Positions 27,024 to 37,479 of a DNA stretch of 64,000 nucleotides are shown here, piece after piece; within the stretch, counting starts at the first letter, position 1; each line of letters opens with the position of its first letter. The stretch is from Lamellibrachia columna. Lineage: Eukaryota > Annelida > Polychaeta > Sabellida > Siboglinidae. The DNA lies in assembly GCA_963662155.1 (NCBI GenBank), contig OY759274.1, positions 18,991,060 to 19,055,059 of the forward strand, read 5' to 3'. The translations under genes were made by a program, and so were the position numbers. The notes beneath the pieces are model-generated. The model saw only the letters and a program-made list of their open reading frames with translations, did no database searches and was not told the DNA's origin.

Positions 27024-27136
27024 GCATAATCACAAGGGCGACGGTTAGTCATTAAAATGGGAATTAAATATGTAGGCATTTCTTAAAATGTCATAGTGGT
27101 TATAGAACGGGCTCTCTCTGGGTTCCTACGAGAGAA

Positions 27137-27138
<2 letters not shown>

Positions 27139-27218
<80 letters not shown>
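27139..27218. repeat. (TA)40 microsatellite in the presumed 3' UTR
   Basis: About 80 bp of uninterrupted TA between the ASB-like stop codon and the candidate polyadenylation signal. Confidence 0.97.
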
Positions 27219-27220
<2 letters not shown>

Positions 27221-27336
27221 TCGAGTAAGGATTTCAACTTCCACGCAGGAACCCATGCAGGGCGGTAACAGTACTTCGCAGATTCCTGAGACAAAGATCA
27301 CAAACATAACGTGGCATGTGTTACACGAAACATGAT

Positions 27337-27759
27337 CTAGTCTAACATAAGGTCCAGATACTGTTTGATAAAGATCGGTACCGGAAGCTGCTGTATCCCG
27401 GCAGGCAATGCCTGTTTCTCCTTGAGCGTCCGCCTGATGGCGCAGCGACAGATGTGCATAAGTTCGGCGGGCGAGTCGAGTCTGTCCCGGGGCAGCAGGG
27501 GTCGGTAATGGGGATGGAGACCGAACGCGACGAGGTGGCAGCGGTCCGGTGGCGGCGCGACGCAGGTGACGCGGTTGCCGACGGTGATAGGTAGCCGCTC
27601 GAGCGAGCGACAGAAGTAACTTAGACACAACTTCAGTTCGACGTCCTGACGGTTCTGCTTGGTGAGGTACTGCTGTCGTACGCCTGGTGACAAGTGGTGG
27701 TTGTGCGTGCGCCAGAACACGGACGCGTTCAGCTTCGTCACGATCACGTAAAGCGGATG
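27337..27759 (-). CDS. ASB17-like ankyrin/SOCS-box protein, exon 2 (C-terminal)
   Basis: Second and last coding exon, 140 codons plus stop. It begins after acceptor TTCTTCCAG at 27760 with HPLYVIVTKL, in phase 0 with exon 1. The last 46 residues form a SOCS box: SPAELMHICRCAIRRTL, then LPAGIQQLPVPIFIKQYL. This has the leucine/cysteine BC-box-like helix and the LP.P cullin-binding region. SOCS boxes recruit elongin B/C and cullin-5 to make a ubiquitin ligase. Spacing between the CR.AIR helix and the LP..I element matches my recollection of vertebrate ASB17 better than other ASBs. The first residue often called as a start (27747) is GTG, so this is an internal exon, not a separate gene. Confidence 0.85.
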   Translation of the reverse strand, partial: HPLYVIVTKLNASVFWRTHNHHLSPGVRQQYLTKQNRQDVELKLCLSYFCRSLERLPITVGNRVTCVAPPPDRCHLVAFGLHPHYRPLLPRDRLDSPAELMHICRCAIRRTLKEKQALPAGIQQLPVPIFIKQYLDLMLD

Positions 27760-27967
27760 CTGGAAGAAGACACGAGAAAGAAGAAAACAAATTCCTCCGT
27801 TGTCCCAATGGGTTTTCCTTTTGAGAGGAGTCTGAAAGCTAAATGATTATGTGCAACGTTTGTTCAACGTTGTTATTTAATTCTTTGGCGAAGTTTCGCC
27901 AGAGGTCCTTAGCCAAAGACTTGCGACGCGGTGCCATTGTAAAATGTGACTGCATTTGTCCTCCATG

Positions 27968-28160
27968 ATAAGATAAGATAAGATAAGATAAGATAAGATA
28001 CGTTTTATTACCAAGTAGCAAGTACAAGGAATTTGTAGTGTTGTGGCGTTAGCACAAACATACACTCATGCACCCAATCACACACGGAACTAAACATTAC
28101 ATATCACAATCGTAATACTAAAAACAGTTGAAAACAAGCGAGAGTAATATAATAGGTTGC
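27968..28160 (-). mobile_element. 3' end of a (TATCT)n-tailed non-LTR element
   Basis: On the minus strand the sequence ends in AATAAAACG followed by about seven TATCT units, the style of tail seen on L2/RTE-like elements. No coding part remains, so the left-right extent is approximate. Confidence 0.5.
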
Positions 28161-28339
28161 AAGATTTAAAAAAAAAAAAATTTAAAGATTAAAAAAAAAA
28201 AAAAAAAAAAAAAGATATCCGTTAAGATTTCTAATGCAAACAACACGCAAATTTATGGTGCATCCATAATGTAGCAGTGTACATGGTATCATACTAAGAA
28301 TGCGCGATAGAGTAATGATACCCAAAAATAACCCAAAGT

Positions 28340-28790
28340 GGCTGAATGGGGGGGGCAATCCACAAAGTACGTCACGCAATTTGTTTGACTTTTTGAGAGC
28401 CCCCATCCCCTAGTCACGCTTTGTGACGCTGGACTGTACACCCTCCCTCCAAACTACGTTCGTTTTGCGAAAGACCCCCTCCCCCACCACTCGACCACCA
28501 CCACCTATTATGCATAAATCTTTTTTTCACCAAGTTTGCAGAGAGACTTTTCGCGCCCCATTACACATTTCACTGACGCATGGTAAAGTCCGCATTTCTT
28601 GTCTGTTCGAATTCATTAGAAGTATACCCCAAAACTGGCATTGCAAGCAAAGCTATCGGTCTGATATCGATAGCTAGACGGACAAAACAACGTTTTAAAT
28701 AACGAACGTAACGATCGCCACCAACACATAACGCTTCGTAACCCTTACCCGGACACATCACAGCCCCTCCCCCCCAAAGAATGACTGACC
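28340..28790. repeat. Possible MITE with G/C-rich ends
   Basis: Begins with a run of G (GGGGGGGCAATCCAC) and ends with a C-rich run before AAAGAATGAC. The inside has GTCACGCAATTTG and GTCACGCTTTGTGACG words. The ends are inverted in composition, but I could not find a clean target duplication. Confidence 0.3.
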
Positions 28791-28923
28791 CGAATATCTT
28801 GAAAACATGTTGAAGAATGTCATGATTATTATTTTTAAATCAGGTATTCACATGACGCATAAATTAATATCGTTGTTTGTGTGTAACCCTGCTCGAGTGA
28901 GCCGGATAGTTTTTGGGCCTCAC

Positions 28924-29640
28924 CTGGAAGTAGAGGCCAATGATCTGATGAGCCTGCCCTGCCCGCATCGGGTCCGCGCCGTAGCGGAGTAGCAACAGCA
29001 CGGCGGGTGCGTTGATGGAGTGACAGGCGAGGAGTAGTGGGGTACTACCCCTGCTCGAGAATATCGGCATCTCGACGAATGGTACCTTTGAGTAGTAACT
29101 TGTATATGATGGCTGCTGGCAGTCGGTGACGCGAAACTCGCTCAGCTCAACCGGCACCGTGATGCGAGTTGCTTGAGAGAGGAAATACTCCAACACCTCC
29201 AGGTGGCGCTGACTGATCGTCCCGATGGTATGCAGGTTCTGGAAGGGATAAATGATCGGGTCGACCTCAAATGGGAATATGAGTGGGTCGAGGAAGGTGA
29301 CGAAGCGATCGAAGCCTCCGTCGCAGAGAAACACCGACATAAGAATGTCCCGCAACAGTTCTGGCTCGTCGTCAATGTTGTACTTCTGACAGAGATGCGC
29401 CGCTAGGACGATCACCGGATGTGTGGCGCACACGTGATCAACCTCGTTGTCGTGGTGGACGCTATGACGTCGATGGAAACGGACGGCGTCGCCAATGACA
29501 GTCTTCACCACTTTCTTGTAGTTGCCGCTGGCTTTTATGTAGCGATAAAGCGAGTTCTTGATCCGGCTCATTCGATCGCTCCGACGGAAGCACTCCGGCC
29601 CGTGGAGACGGAGCAGATCTTCGAAGATGTTTGACGACAT
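28924..29640 (-). CDS. ASB17-like ankyrin/SOCS-box protein, exon 1 (N-terminal)
   Basis: 239 codons from ATG at 29640 (context AAAATGT, adenine at -3) to LYFQ, ending exactly at CAG|GTGAGG. Together with exon 2 it makes a 379-residue protein. The N-terminal 190 residues are helical in look (CQKYNIDDEPELLRDILMS and so on) without a named motif. One clear ankyrin repeat lies at about 198-226 (GSTPLLLACHSINAPAVLLL, RYGADP). A single ankyrin repeat followed by a long linker and a SOCS box is the ASB17 layout. The product would be a substrate receptor of a cullin-5 ubiquitin ligase; the substrate is unknown. The gene looks intact. An ASB-family identity is firm; the ASB17 orthology is an inference. 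Confidence 0.85.
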
Positions 29641-29699
29641 TTTAAAGAGTTTCTGTCAGCTAGACTTTTAGACAGATCCTGCGGTTTGCCGACATCTGC

Positions 29700-29760
29700 A
29701 CGCGGTGAAAGTACAGCGTGACGTTTGCGTCATAATGCAAATGACGGCGCGCAAACTTAA
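29700..29760 (-). promoter_or_regulatory. Octamer and CRE-like motifs upstream of the ASB-like gene
   Basis: About 60-110 nt upstream of the ATG are ATGCAAAT (29735-29742, the POU octamer word) flanked by TGACG/CGTCA words at 29720-29745. The pattern is suggestive of a compact promoter, but no TATA box or start site is evident. Confidence 0.3.
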
Positions 29761-31490
29761 CGCCTCTGTCATTCCTGGCGCGTAAAATTGCTTAGACTAA
29801 TCAAACTATTTAAGCGACGTACATGGGGCTGAAAAAAAATTAGGTCTTATTTTTATTAAACTAGCTTATGACTTTAGGGAAAGTTAACAGGTGAGAGGAA
29901 CCCAAAATGGTATTTTAGAAGCGCCCTTAATAGTGTCGTTTTTATTGTAATCACCATTCAGATAAGCCTATCAAATTATGATCAATGTATGTGCATAACT
30001 ATATGTTGACTCTCCATTGCAGGTGGTAGACCGACTAATTTCTACAGTAACAGCGCGAGAATCGATTAGTTTCTCGTAAGTTTATCCTTCCTAGAGTATA
30101 TTTTATTGGGTATGTTCCTTTCCAAATAGCACGAATCAAGTGTCGTTGATAACAAAGGTTACCCGTTGTATCATACAATGTTCAATAACCGTTTAATGGA
30201 CAATAACAAATAAAATCTATAACGGGGCAGTGGCGATCACGCGTCGTCTGATTATGTAGATATATTACCGACATTTTTAATTTTACTCCATCCTATCAAT
30301 GTTTATATAACAGCCACACAAGATCACATAAATTGGGCATTTGTTATGTTGTTATTTGTTTCAGTAGAACTGAATATAAAGTTGCAATGTAGGGGCCCAG
30401 CTTACGGGTTGTTACAGTCGACCGCCTGGGAAACTTCACATATCTACCTAACTACAATATGGAATATCGATGGTATGGTACATTTTATTAACACGAATAA
30501 TAAACTTAACGTATACATTGGCAGAAATAATGCATCTAACATACTCTTCACAAAAAGTGACTTTAACTGAAAATTGTAACAACTTGCCCCGGTCTCCCCT
30601 ATCGTAGCCGATAGTTTCACTGTTCGGGTATTTTAATGCGTCAACAAACATCATGTGCGGCTGACACCGAAAATAGAACCAGATGCAGGCAACGATATGG
30701 CATCTCGATTGATAAATAAAATCGCGCTCGCTCTTCTGCAGTGACTTTTCAGTAACAATTTGTGCTTTGATATTAAACACTTAGTCCAACTACTATTTCT
30801 TTCGCGCGAGACTGATGTTGTACTTTTAGATTTTGTAATGATTTTAATTTTTTAGATTTAAAATGACTGAAATAATTGGCTTAGAACGAGTTTAGTGTCT
30901 GAGCCCGATAAACATAGAGCCGTCAGTTGTGAGAGTTCACTCATAAAGTAGTTAATAAACCTGTCGTTGCGTGCTGTTACAAGCGGCTTTAATATTAGTA
31001 CTATTTTATTCGATTAGTTTTTTGTTGGCGAATATTACTGTTATATTTACAATCAGACAGTGGTAATTTGCTGCGACTAATATGTCAGCCTGCCTGTCAG
31101 ACTGCGTGTCTTCTTGCAGTAGGCCGGTGTCCAGCTAAACTGACATTCAGGAAGGTCAAACGTGAAAGTGTATTGTTTTTCTGCGAATCTTTCGTGGCCA
31201 AAGGGTACCACATACACCGACAGTCCAGAGAGTGGCGTGCTCCTGGAGCACACAGGCTCGGTTTCTCTTCGGTTCGGACAGCTTATTGTAAAGGTCACCT
31301 TGATCATTACATGGGTCTCCTGCATTATTGAGGTGTGTCTCTACCCCAAGCAAATTCGAACCGCATCCTATTGTTATGTTTGGTGATTGACCCAACAAAC
31401 CATATTTTTTTTATCCATGGAACTTGGAATTAGCTGTGTATACTAATCGCCGACTAATGGAACCTAGTCATTCCTTGACGTATTGACTCT
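29760..31490. other. No gene recognised
   Basis: AT-rich sequence with no exon that I can support on either strand. Confidence 0.35.
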
Positions 31491-31499
31491 GATCAAAAG

Positions 31500-32195
31500 A
31501 GCGTTGAACGACTGGGCGGGGGCGGTCGTTGAACGACTGCGGGGCCGGTCGTTGAACGATTGTGGGTCCGGTCGTTGAAAGATTGTGGGGCCTGTCGTTG
31601 AACGATTGTGGGTCCTGTCGTTGAACGATTGTAGGTCCGGTCGTTGAACGATTGTGGGTCCGGTCGTTGTACGATTGTGGGTCCGGTCGTTGAACGATTG
31701 TGGGTGCGGTCGTTGAACGATTGTGGGTCCGGTCGTTGAACGATTGTGGGTCCGGTCGTTGAACGATTGTGGGTCCGGTCGTTGAACGATTGTGGGTCCT
31801 GTCGTTGAACGATTGTAGGTCCGGTCGTTGAACGATTGTGGGTCCGGTCGTTGAACGATTGTGTGTCCGGTCGTTGAACGATTGTGGGTCCGGTCGTTAA
31901 ACGATTGTGGGTCCGGTCGTTGAACGATTGTGTGTCCGGTCGTTGAACGATTGTAGGTCCGGTCGTTGAACGATTGTGGGTCCGGTCGTTGAACGATTGT
32001 GTGTCCGGTCGTTGAACGATTGTGGGTCCGGTCGTTAAACGATTGTGGGTCCGGTCGTTGAACGATTGTGTGTCCGGTCGTTGAACGATTGTGGGTCCGG
32101 TCGTTGAACGATTGTGAGTCCGGTCGTTGAACGATTGTGGGTCCGGTCGTTGAACGATTGTGGGTCCGGTCGTTGAATGACTGCAAGGCCGGTCG
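31500..32195. repeat. 23-bp minisatellite, about 30 copies
   Basis: Unit approximates GGTCCGGTCGTTGAACGATT plus GTG. The period is not a multiple of three and the unit has no stop in any minus-strand frame. It therefore reads as a 23-residue repeat (QSFNDRTHNRS...) in more than one frame at once, which marks the long frames as by-products. Variants (GTGTGTCC, GTAGGTCC, GTTAAACG) recur in a partly periodic order, suggesting block duplications. Confidence 0.95.
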
Positions 32196-32234
32196 TCTTC
32201 TCCAATTGAAAATGTTAATATATTTAAATGTGTT

Positions 32235-32283
32235 TGCGCGCGTGCGCGCGTGCGCGCGTGCGTGCGTGCGTGCGTGCGTGCGT
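32235..32283. repeat. (GCGCGT)/(GCGT)n tract
   Basis: Short CG-rich alternating purine-pyrimidine microsatellite just beyond the 23-bp array. Confidence 0.9.
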
Positions 32284-32289
32284 TATTAT

Positions 32290-33120
32290 GCATATAATAA
32301 AGCATTGAATGTGTGCGTGTGCGTGTGTGTGAGTGTGCGCCAACGTGCGTGGGTATTATACAGTTCAACCTGACGTAATCGCAATATTTACGCTAGAATC
32401 GTTTTTCATCTGTCTAGAATGCACAATATTTGTGTGTTTACGGAAACAGTTGATCGTTGTTTCATGGGGGTGTTTACGTCCACATGTTCCACAATGAATG
32501 TGTCCGTGTCATGGCGGCGGATGTCGCTAATGGCTGCACTGACAGCCACTTGGACCCAGCGGTGCGTGACCGTGGCTGTCTGGTGAAGCGTGTAAGATGG
32601 TGTGTCGGCGGATTCAAAGTAGGAGGGGCGTAGAGGATTAGTGACAGAGGCGGACGCAAGTATATAGAATAATCGAGTTATTAAACCTGAAGGAAGAGCC
32701 TTTGAAAAGGACCACACTTTAGTGGATTGACTAATGTATTATGTCCACAAAATAATGATATTTCGATTGTTGTGAAGAGAGAAATTAATTACTACTCTTT
32801 GCACATTGATGACAAACACGTTATTGAGTTGTTTAGCGAGATGACAGTTCCTTTGTTAGGGTTATGACATTTATTTATAAGGGTATTTACGTTTTGTGAC
32901 GTAGAAGGGTTGTCCGCGGTTACGTTTAAAGAAGTGGGTATCCTATGGTTAAACCACTCACTGTAGCAACAACAAAAATCGTAGCTATCCAAATTAATTA
33001 GATTATAAAATATTATAGGCATGTAAATGCGACAAAGCGTCATTGCTGATTCATTGGCCAACCCATAAATTTAAGTGTTGGCAATAATTTTAGCTAACTT
33101 AGTCTTATGCTAAACCCATA
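32290..33120. other. No gene recognised
   Basis: No exon or repeat that I can name; frames are short on both strands. Confidence 0.35.
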
Positions 33121-33124
33121 TAAT

Positions 33125-33215
33125 GTATATATATATATATATGTTATCCTTTATATATATATGTTATCCTTTATATATATGTTATCCTTTATATATATGT
33201 TATCCTTGATTTAAT
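33125..33215. repeat. TA-rich minisatellite with GTTATCCTT core
   Basis: Four copies of TATATATATGTTATCCTT of slightly different TA length, directly after a TA tract. It abuts the LINE remnant on its right. Confidence 0.9.
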
Positions 33216-33279
33216 TTCGTTTGTTCAGTAATATAGAAAACTGTCATGTAATTAACAATTGTAGTCAATCATTGGGAAG

Positions 33280-34215
33280 TCGAGAGTGGTCTCCGTTCTG
33301 AGGAAGTCAGCCGGATGTTGATGGGGAGTCTTCTTCTTCCCCGTAATCCCTTGTGGTGTGGGAGCCCCTTAAATAAATCGTTCCCACCCTCTCGCTCGTG
33401 TGCCTTTTTCCCCCACTATCTGCTTTTCACGCCCGCCTTTTCCAGATATAAATTGACACTGTCACTCAACCTTATTGCTCGTGTTTCTCTTCTCCGTATA
33501 CGCCCTCTTATGTTTCCGTTCTTCATGTATCACTCCACACTCATTCTCTCAATATGTATCATGTCCATCGCAGTCTGCCTTCTTTTTCATGTGCTTCTTC
33601 ATTCCAGTCTCATGTCGTAATTCCACCTTCCTCTCATCCTCCTGTTGTCTCGCTATGGTCTACATATTCTTCGGATCCAGTTGTTCTCTGGTATCCGTAG
33701 CTTCCCTTGTCTCTGTCAGTGCAATAATTCCCAACCCATATACACACACTGGTATCAGACAGGCCTCCAACACTTTCCCTTTAGCTGTTTCTGCGACTAT
33801 ATGTCTCACATAATAACGTCCACCCCCCCCCCCACCCCCCACCTCACGCTGCCGCGTCTGTTAGCGCTCCATTGCTACTTCCTCCATCTGTTCCCCAATA
33901 TCCCACCTCGGTCTTCTCAAGGTTCACCCGGAGGCCATGTTTTGTGAGACTATCGTACAATTCTTACAACGTCTTCTGTAGTTCTGTATTGTTGCTTGTC
34001 ATCGCTGTCAAGTCGTCCGCATACAACATCTTCCTCACTAGTTCCAGTTCTGACACGTTTCCACTGATCATGTCCATCACTACAATGAACAACAGGTTGC
34101 GCAAGGCACTTCCCCCATGTTCCATGTCACTGTCTAAGGCCTACTCCCATTCCAAACACTTCTGCTATGACTCCATCTATGCTCAATACCGCTGTTGGTT
34201 TCTCGTGTGCTGACC
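33280..34215 (-). mobile_element. LINE reverse-transcriptase remnant with YADD motif
   Basis: Reading the minus strand from right to left: ALRNLLFIVVMDMIS, then KMLYADDLTAM (YADD at 34012-34023, RT catalytic motif C), KHGLRVNLEKTEV, and GKVLEACLIPVCVYGLGIIA (thumb/linker). Stops and frameshifts separate these blocks. It lacks the EN and N-terminal RT parts and belongs to a family other than the CR1 copies in this window. Confidence 0.75.
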
Positions 34216-34239
34216 TCCGCCTCTCCTACCTGCAATCAC

Positions 34240-35148
34240 CTCATAACTGCAAGTGTAGTTCTCGTCGCCCTGTAGCTAACAAAATATATAAAATCACTGG
34301 AATTCTAAATAAACTTAAACATTTTCTACAACAGCATATTCTACGGACAATGTACAACTCATTCATAACACCTCACATAAATTATGGTATATTGGTATGG
34401 GGTTATCAAGCTCAACGAATTGTTAAACTTAAACAAAATAGCAATTCGAATAATCACGTCAAGCAAATGTAATACATATACTGAATCTATCTATAAAGAG
34501 CTTACATTTTTGAAAGTCAATGACATATATAAGCTCCAAGAACTTAATTCTACCATAAATGAATAAATAAAGAACTACCAGAATATTTTTATAGCATGCC
34601 TTATACCCAAACTTCTGAAATACACCAGTATGACACACGAGAGCAAAATCGCCTGTTTATATCGTGAAATAGTCATGTGTTTGCAAATAAATGTATTAGA
34701 TACAGCATAATTAGTACTGTTAACAGTAGTCCAGATAACATTACTGAAAAGTTCATACTCATATGGCTTTATCATATACGTAAAACAATACTTTCTTGGT
34801 AATTATGCATACAACTGTGACATACCTAACTGTTATATTTGCCAATGTCATATATAGTCACTTATATGGTATACATTTATATATTTTACATAACTAATTA
34901 TATATACTAATTATATATTTTACACGTCGATAAAGAGTTACTGACCCAGATTATTATTAGCAGTTTTAGTTTTTTTTTAATATAAATAAATATATTAGTA
35001 CTTTTATGGTTTAGTATAACTACAGTGGCTTCCATGCTAACGACATGTTATGTCTTAATGGGAGTCTCCCTGACCGTGTATTTTGTATTTTCACAATGTT
35101 TATTACAATATTGAATCTTCGGCCAAAATAAACTGAGTCTGAGTCTGC
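34240..35148 (+). mobile_element. LINE 3' portion (RT thumb to tail), second family
   Basis: Plus-strand frames read YKITGILNKLKHFLQQHILR, TPHINYGILVWGYQ and KELTFLKVNDIYKLQEL across frameshifts. These are RT C-terminal signatures of Jockey/CR1-like elements. The copy runs through an AT-rich 3' UTR to AATAAACTGAGTCTGAGTCTG at 35128-35148, where a GAGTCT repeat looks like the tail. Degenerate. Confidence 0.65.
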
Positions 35149-35830
35149 ATCAAATGCCTTCTCTATGTCCATCTCCTCTTCTCGACAACCTCTCTGGCCA
35201 CAAACATAGCATGTTCTTCTTCTCTCATAAATCCCAGTTGGTCCTCTCTTGTCTTGCTCTCCACCGCATTCCTTATCATCATGTATCATCATGTATCATC
35301 ATGTATCTTCTTTCATAAATCCCAGTTGGTCCTCTCTTGTCTTACTCTCCACCGCATTCCTTATCATCATGTATCATCATGTATCATCATGTATCATCAT
35401 GTATCTTCTTTCATAAATCCCAGTTGGTCCTCTCTTGTCTTGCTCTCCACCGCATTCCTTATCATCATGTATCATCATGTATCATCATGTATCTTCTTTC
35501 ATAAATCCCAGTTGGTCCTCTCTTGTCTTGCTCTCCACCGCATTCCTTATCATCATGTATCATCATGTATCATCATGTATCTTCTTTCATAAATCCCAGT
35601 TGGTCCTCTCTTGTCTTGCTCTCCACCGCATTCCTTATCATCATGTATCATCATGTATCTTCTTTCATAAATCCCAGTTGGTCCTCTCTTGTCTTACTCT
35701 CCACCGCATTCCTTATCATCATGTATCATCATGTATCATCATGTATCATCATGTATCTTCTTTCATAAATCCCAGTTGGTCCTCTCTTGTCTTGCTCTCA
35801 ACCGCATTCCTTATCATCGTGTATTTGTTT
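35149..35830 (-). repeat. Nested VNTR expanded inside a LINE RT fragment
   Basis: The right end of unrepeated sequence (35149-35250) reads on the minus strand as an RT fragment with IEKAFD (motif A) and KTREDQLGF-type residues. Its part CCACCGCATTCCTTATCATC to CTTCTTTCATAAATCCCAG is then tandemly repeated seven times. Inside each unit a 10-bp word (CATCATGTAT) is itself repeated 3, 4, 3, 3, 2, 4 and 1 times. The long frames across it (YHHVSSCI...) come from the repeat. Confidence 0.85.
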
Positions 35831-35839
35831 GAATAATTA

Positions 35840-36095
35840 AGTGCATCTACATAAAAATGTCTCCGTCTGACGATCTGTCATCCAACAATAATCCGTGTCT
35901 CCAGCGAAGTGTGGCGCAATGCTTAGTCAATTTGGCGTGTTTCCTGGACTTCACCAAACCAACGCCTTCTGTCTCCTTGCTGTGAATATGAGCAAACAAC
36001 AAATGCTCTGTACACAACCGGAAACCACACCCACGAGTGACCAAGCCGTGCATGTCTCGCTGGGCGTGTGTCTGTCGATATTAACATAGCCGTAC
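35840..36095. other. Upstream region of the secreted-peptide gene
   Basis: No repeat or exon is recognised between the VNTR and the candidate TATA box. This is the likely promoter-proximal region of the gene starting at 36.2 kb. Confidence 0.4.
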
Positions 36096-36107
36096 GATGG
36101 CTTATGT

Positions 36108-36113
36108 TATAAG
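36108..36113 (+). promoter_or_regulatory. Candidate TATA box of the secreted-peptide gene
   Basis: TATAAG in the context GTTATAAGTAGCC, about 100 nt upstream of the ATG. It would place transcription start near 36138 and give a 5' UTR of about 75 nt. Confidence 0.45.
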
Positions 36114-36213
36114 TAGCCGCGTTGGCGACGACGCTCATATAGCGGTGCGGCTTGCTGTCGTGTTCTCCGAATTAACACCTCGCAACACTCGGCGTCCTGA
36201 GTCGACGTTGACC

Positions 36214-36305
36214 ATGTCTCCAAGTCTCAGTCTCCTCGCTTTGCTTGTCCTGCTGCTGTCAGTGTCAGTTCGCAACACAATGGCGCAGTCCGACGAACTA
36301 CAAAG
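36214..36305 (+). CDS. Secreted cysteine-rich peptide precursor, exon 1 (signal peptide)
   Basis: ATG in good context (GACCATGT). Then a textbook signal peptide, LSLLALLVLLLSVSV, followed by RNTMAQSDELQ. A likely signal cleavage lies after the small residues near MAQ (about residue 24-25). The exon ends AAAG|GTGAGT, leaving two bases of an arginine codon (phase 2). An earlier in-frame ATG at 36097 exists, but it would bury the hydrophobic core 40 residues in, so 36214 is chosen. Joined to exons at 43922 and 47275 it encodes a 102-residue precursor. I cannot name the family; the layout is that of a neuropeptide, hormone or host-defence peptide. Confidence 0.7.
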
Positions 36306-36774
36306 GTGAGTGCCTGTTATGTGTACTCAAGCATGAAGGACACTGGTCTATGTCAATGTCTAATACTGTCTATAGGCCTATTATAATCAGCAAGAACCAG
36401 AAGGTTGTTACGACAATATGGGAACAAGTACTAAAGTCTTGCGGGGAGTTAAGATATAGTTATAAAAGTGTCCACAATGGCTGCAGACGCAACGGTTTCC
36501 AGTTCTGCACAGTTCTACTGTAAAAGCCGTTGGCATAAACCTCTATCCTGGCGGCACCTGGATTAATCACTACGGCCACATGTATTGATATTTTCCCGAA
36601 CAAGATGATGTGGTAAAGGAAGAGCTGTCTCCCCGTGTTATGATTCGTAAAACATTACGAGGCGGCTGATTTCTCTCCGGGCTCCAGGCACATCCTAGTC
36701 GCGTAGTCATACCGGACACTGGCCAGTATGAGTGCGCGACCAACGGTTCAGTAGTTCAATGCAGAACATCTGGT

Positions 36775-36883
<109 letters not shown>

Positions 36884-37249
36884 ACAACAACAAAAGCAGC
36901 AGAATTACATGTTACGAGAACAATAGTTATACTTTATAATCAGTCAGAGACCATTGCACGAGCTATTCGCTGATGTAACAAAGATTATCAATTAATTTTG
37001 CTGTTATAAATCTGTCCAATTAATTTGTGACTCATTTACTCAATCCAATATGTTAAATTCTTCAATTACTGCAATTAGGCCCTATGGACCAATCCGTGAA
37101 GTTTGATTAACTGGCGTCGAGTTCACTCCGACCGTCTGCCACACGTAGCTTCGCAGCGTTGATACAAACAAGTCAACTTGGTGAGAATCAGTCATTAATA
37201 TCCATGGTGATGTAAGAACATAAATATGCCACATGACGTGTCGGCAGTT

Positions 37250-37470
37250 AACGGACGGGACGCGGTCTCGGCGGTAAGAACGTCGGATTGTAGATCGAGA
37301 GGACAGGGACTCAACTCTACCTGCTGCGTTCACCTAACATTGCCTGTGTATTTCGGATGAAATACTAAAAACCATAGGTCGTTTCTACCTCGTGTCAATG
37401 TCATTGGAAGTAAAAGATCCCACACAGGGAATAAATGTGTTACTTGTCGTGGACGCACGCACTCTAACAC
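37250..37470 (+). mobile_element. Degenerate tRNA-derived SINE
   Basis: A tRNA-like head (GGCGGTAAGAACGTCGGATT, then CGAGAGGACAGGGACTCAAC) is followed by ATTGCCTGTGTATTTCGGAT, GAAATACTAAAA and GGAAGTAAAAGATCCCACAC. This body is shared by a widespread group of invertebrate SINEs. The B box is decayed, so it is not a functional tRNA. Short body words also occur near 23350-23370. Confidence 0.5.
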
Positions 37471-37479
37471 GCACTGCGT

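Larger units (their letters stand above)
27760..28923 (-). other. Intron of the ASB-like gene
   Basis: The intron runs from donor CAG|GTGAGG to acceptor TTCCAG, 1,164 nt, phase 0. It contains a (GATAA)n-tailed retroelement end, A-rich runs and a G/C-rich palindromic patch (28340-28790). Confidence 0.85.

Noticed and set aside
27337..27747. Separate small gene starting at 27747
   Set aside because: The codon there is GTG and it lies just after a good acceptor; four more codons in phase join it to exon 1 of the ASB-like gene.
31500..32195. CRISPR-like array
   Set aside because: Repeats are contiguous with no unique spacers and the DNA is eukaryotic.
31464..32368. Minus-strand frames of 240 and 291 codons (QSFNDRTHNRS...)
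   Set aside because: Same repeat read in two frames; the 23-bp period explains both. Not a gene without transcript evidence.
35254..35836. Plus-strand YHHVSSCI repeat frames
   Set aside because: Antisense translation of a VNTR derived from a LINE fragment.
36097..36309. Upstream ATG at 36097 as start of the secreted-peptide precursor
   Set aside because: It overlaps the candidate TATA box and would put 39 polar residues before the signal peptide.
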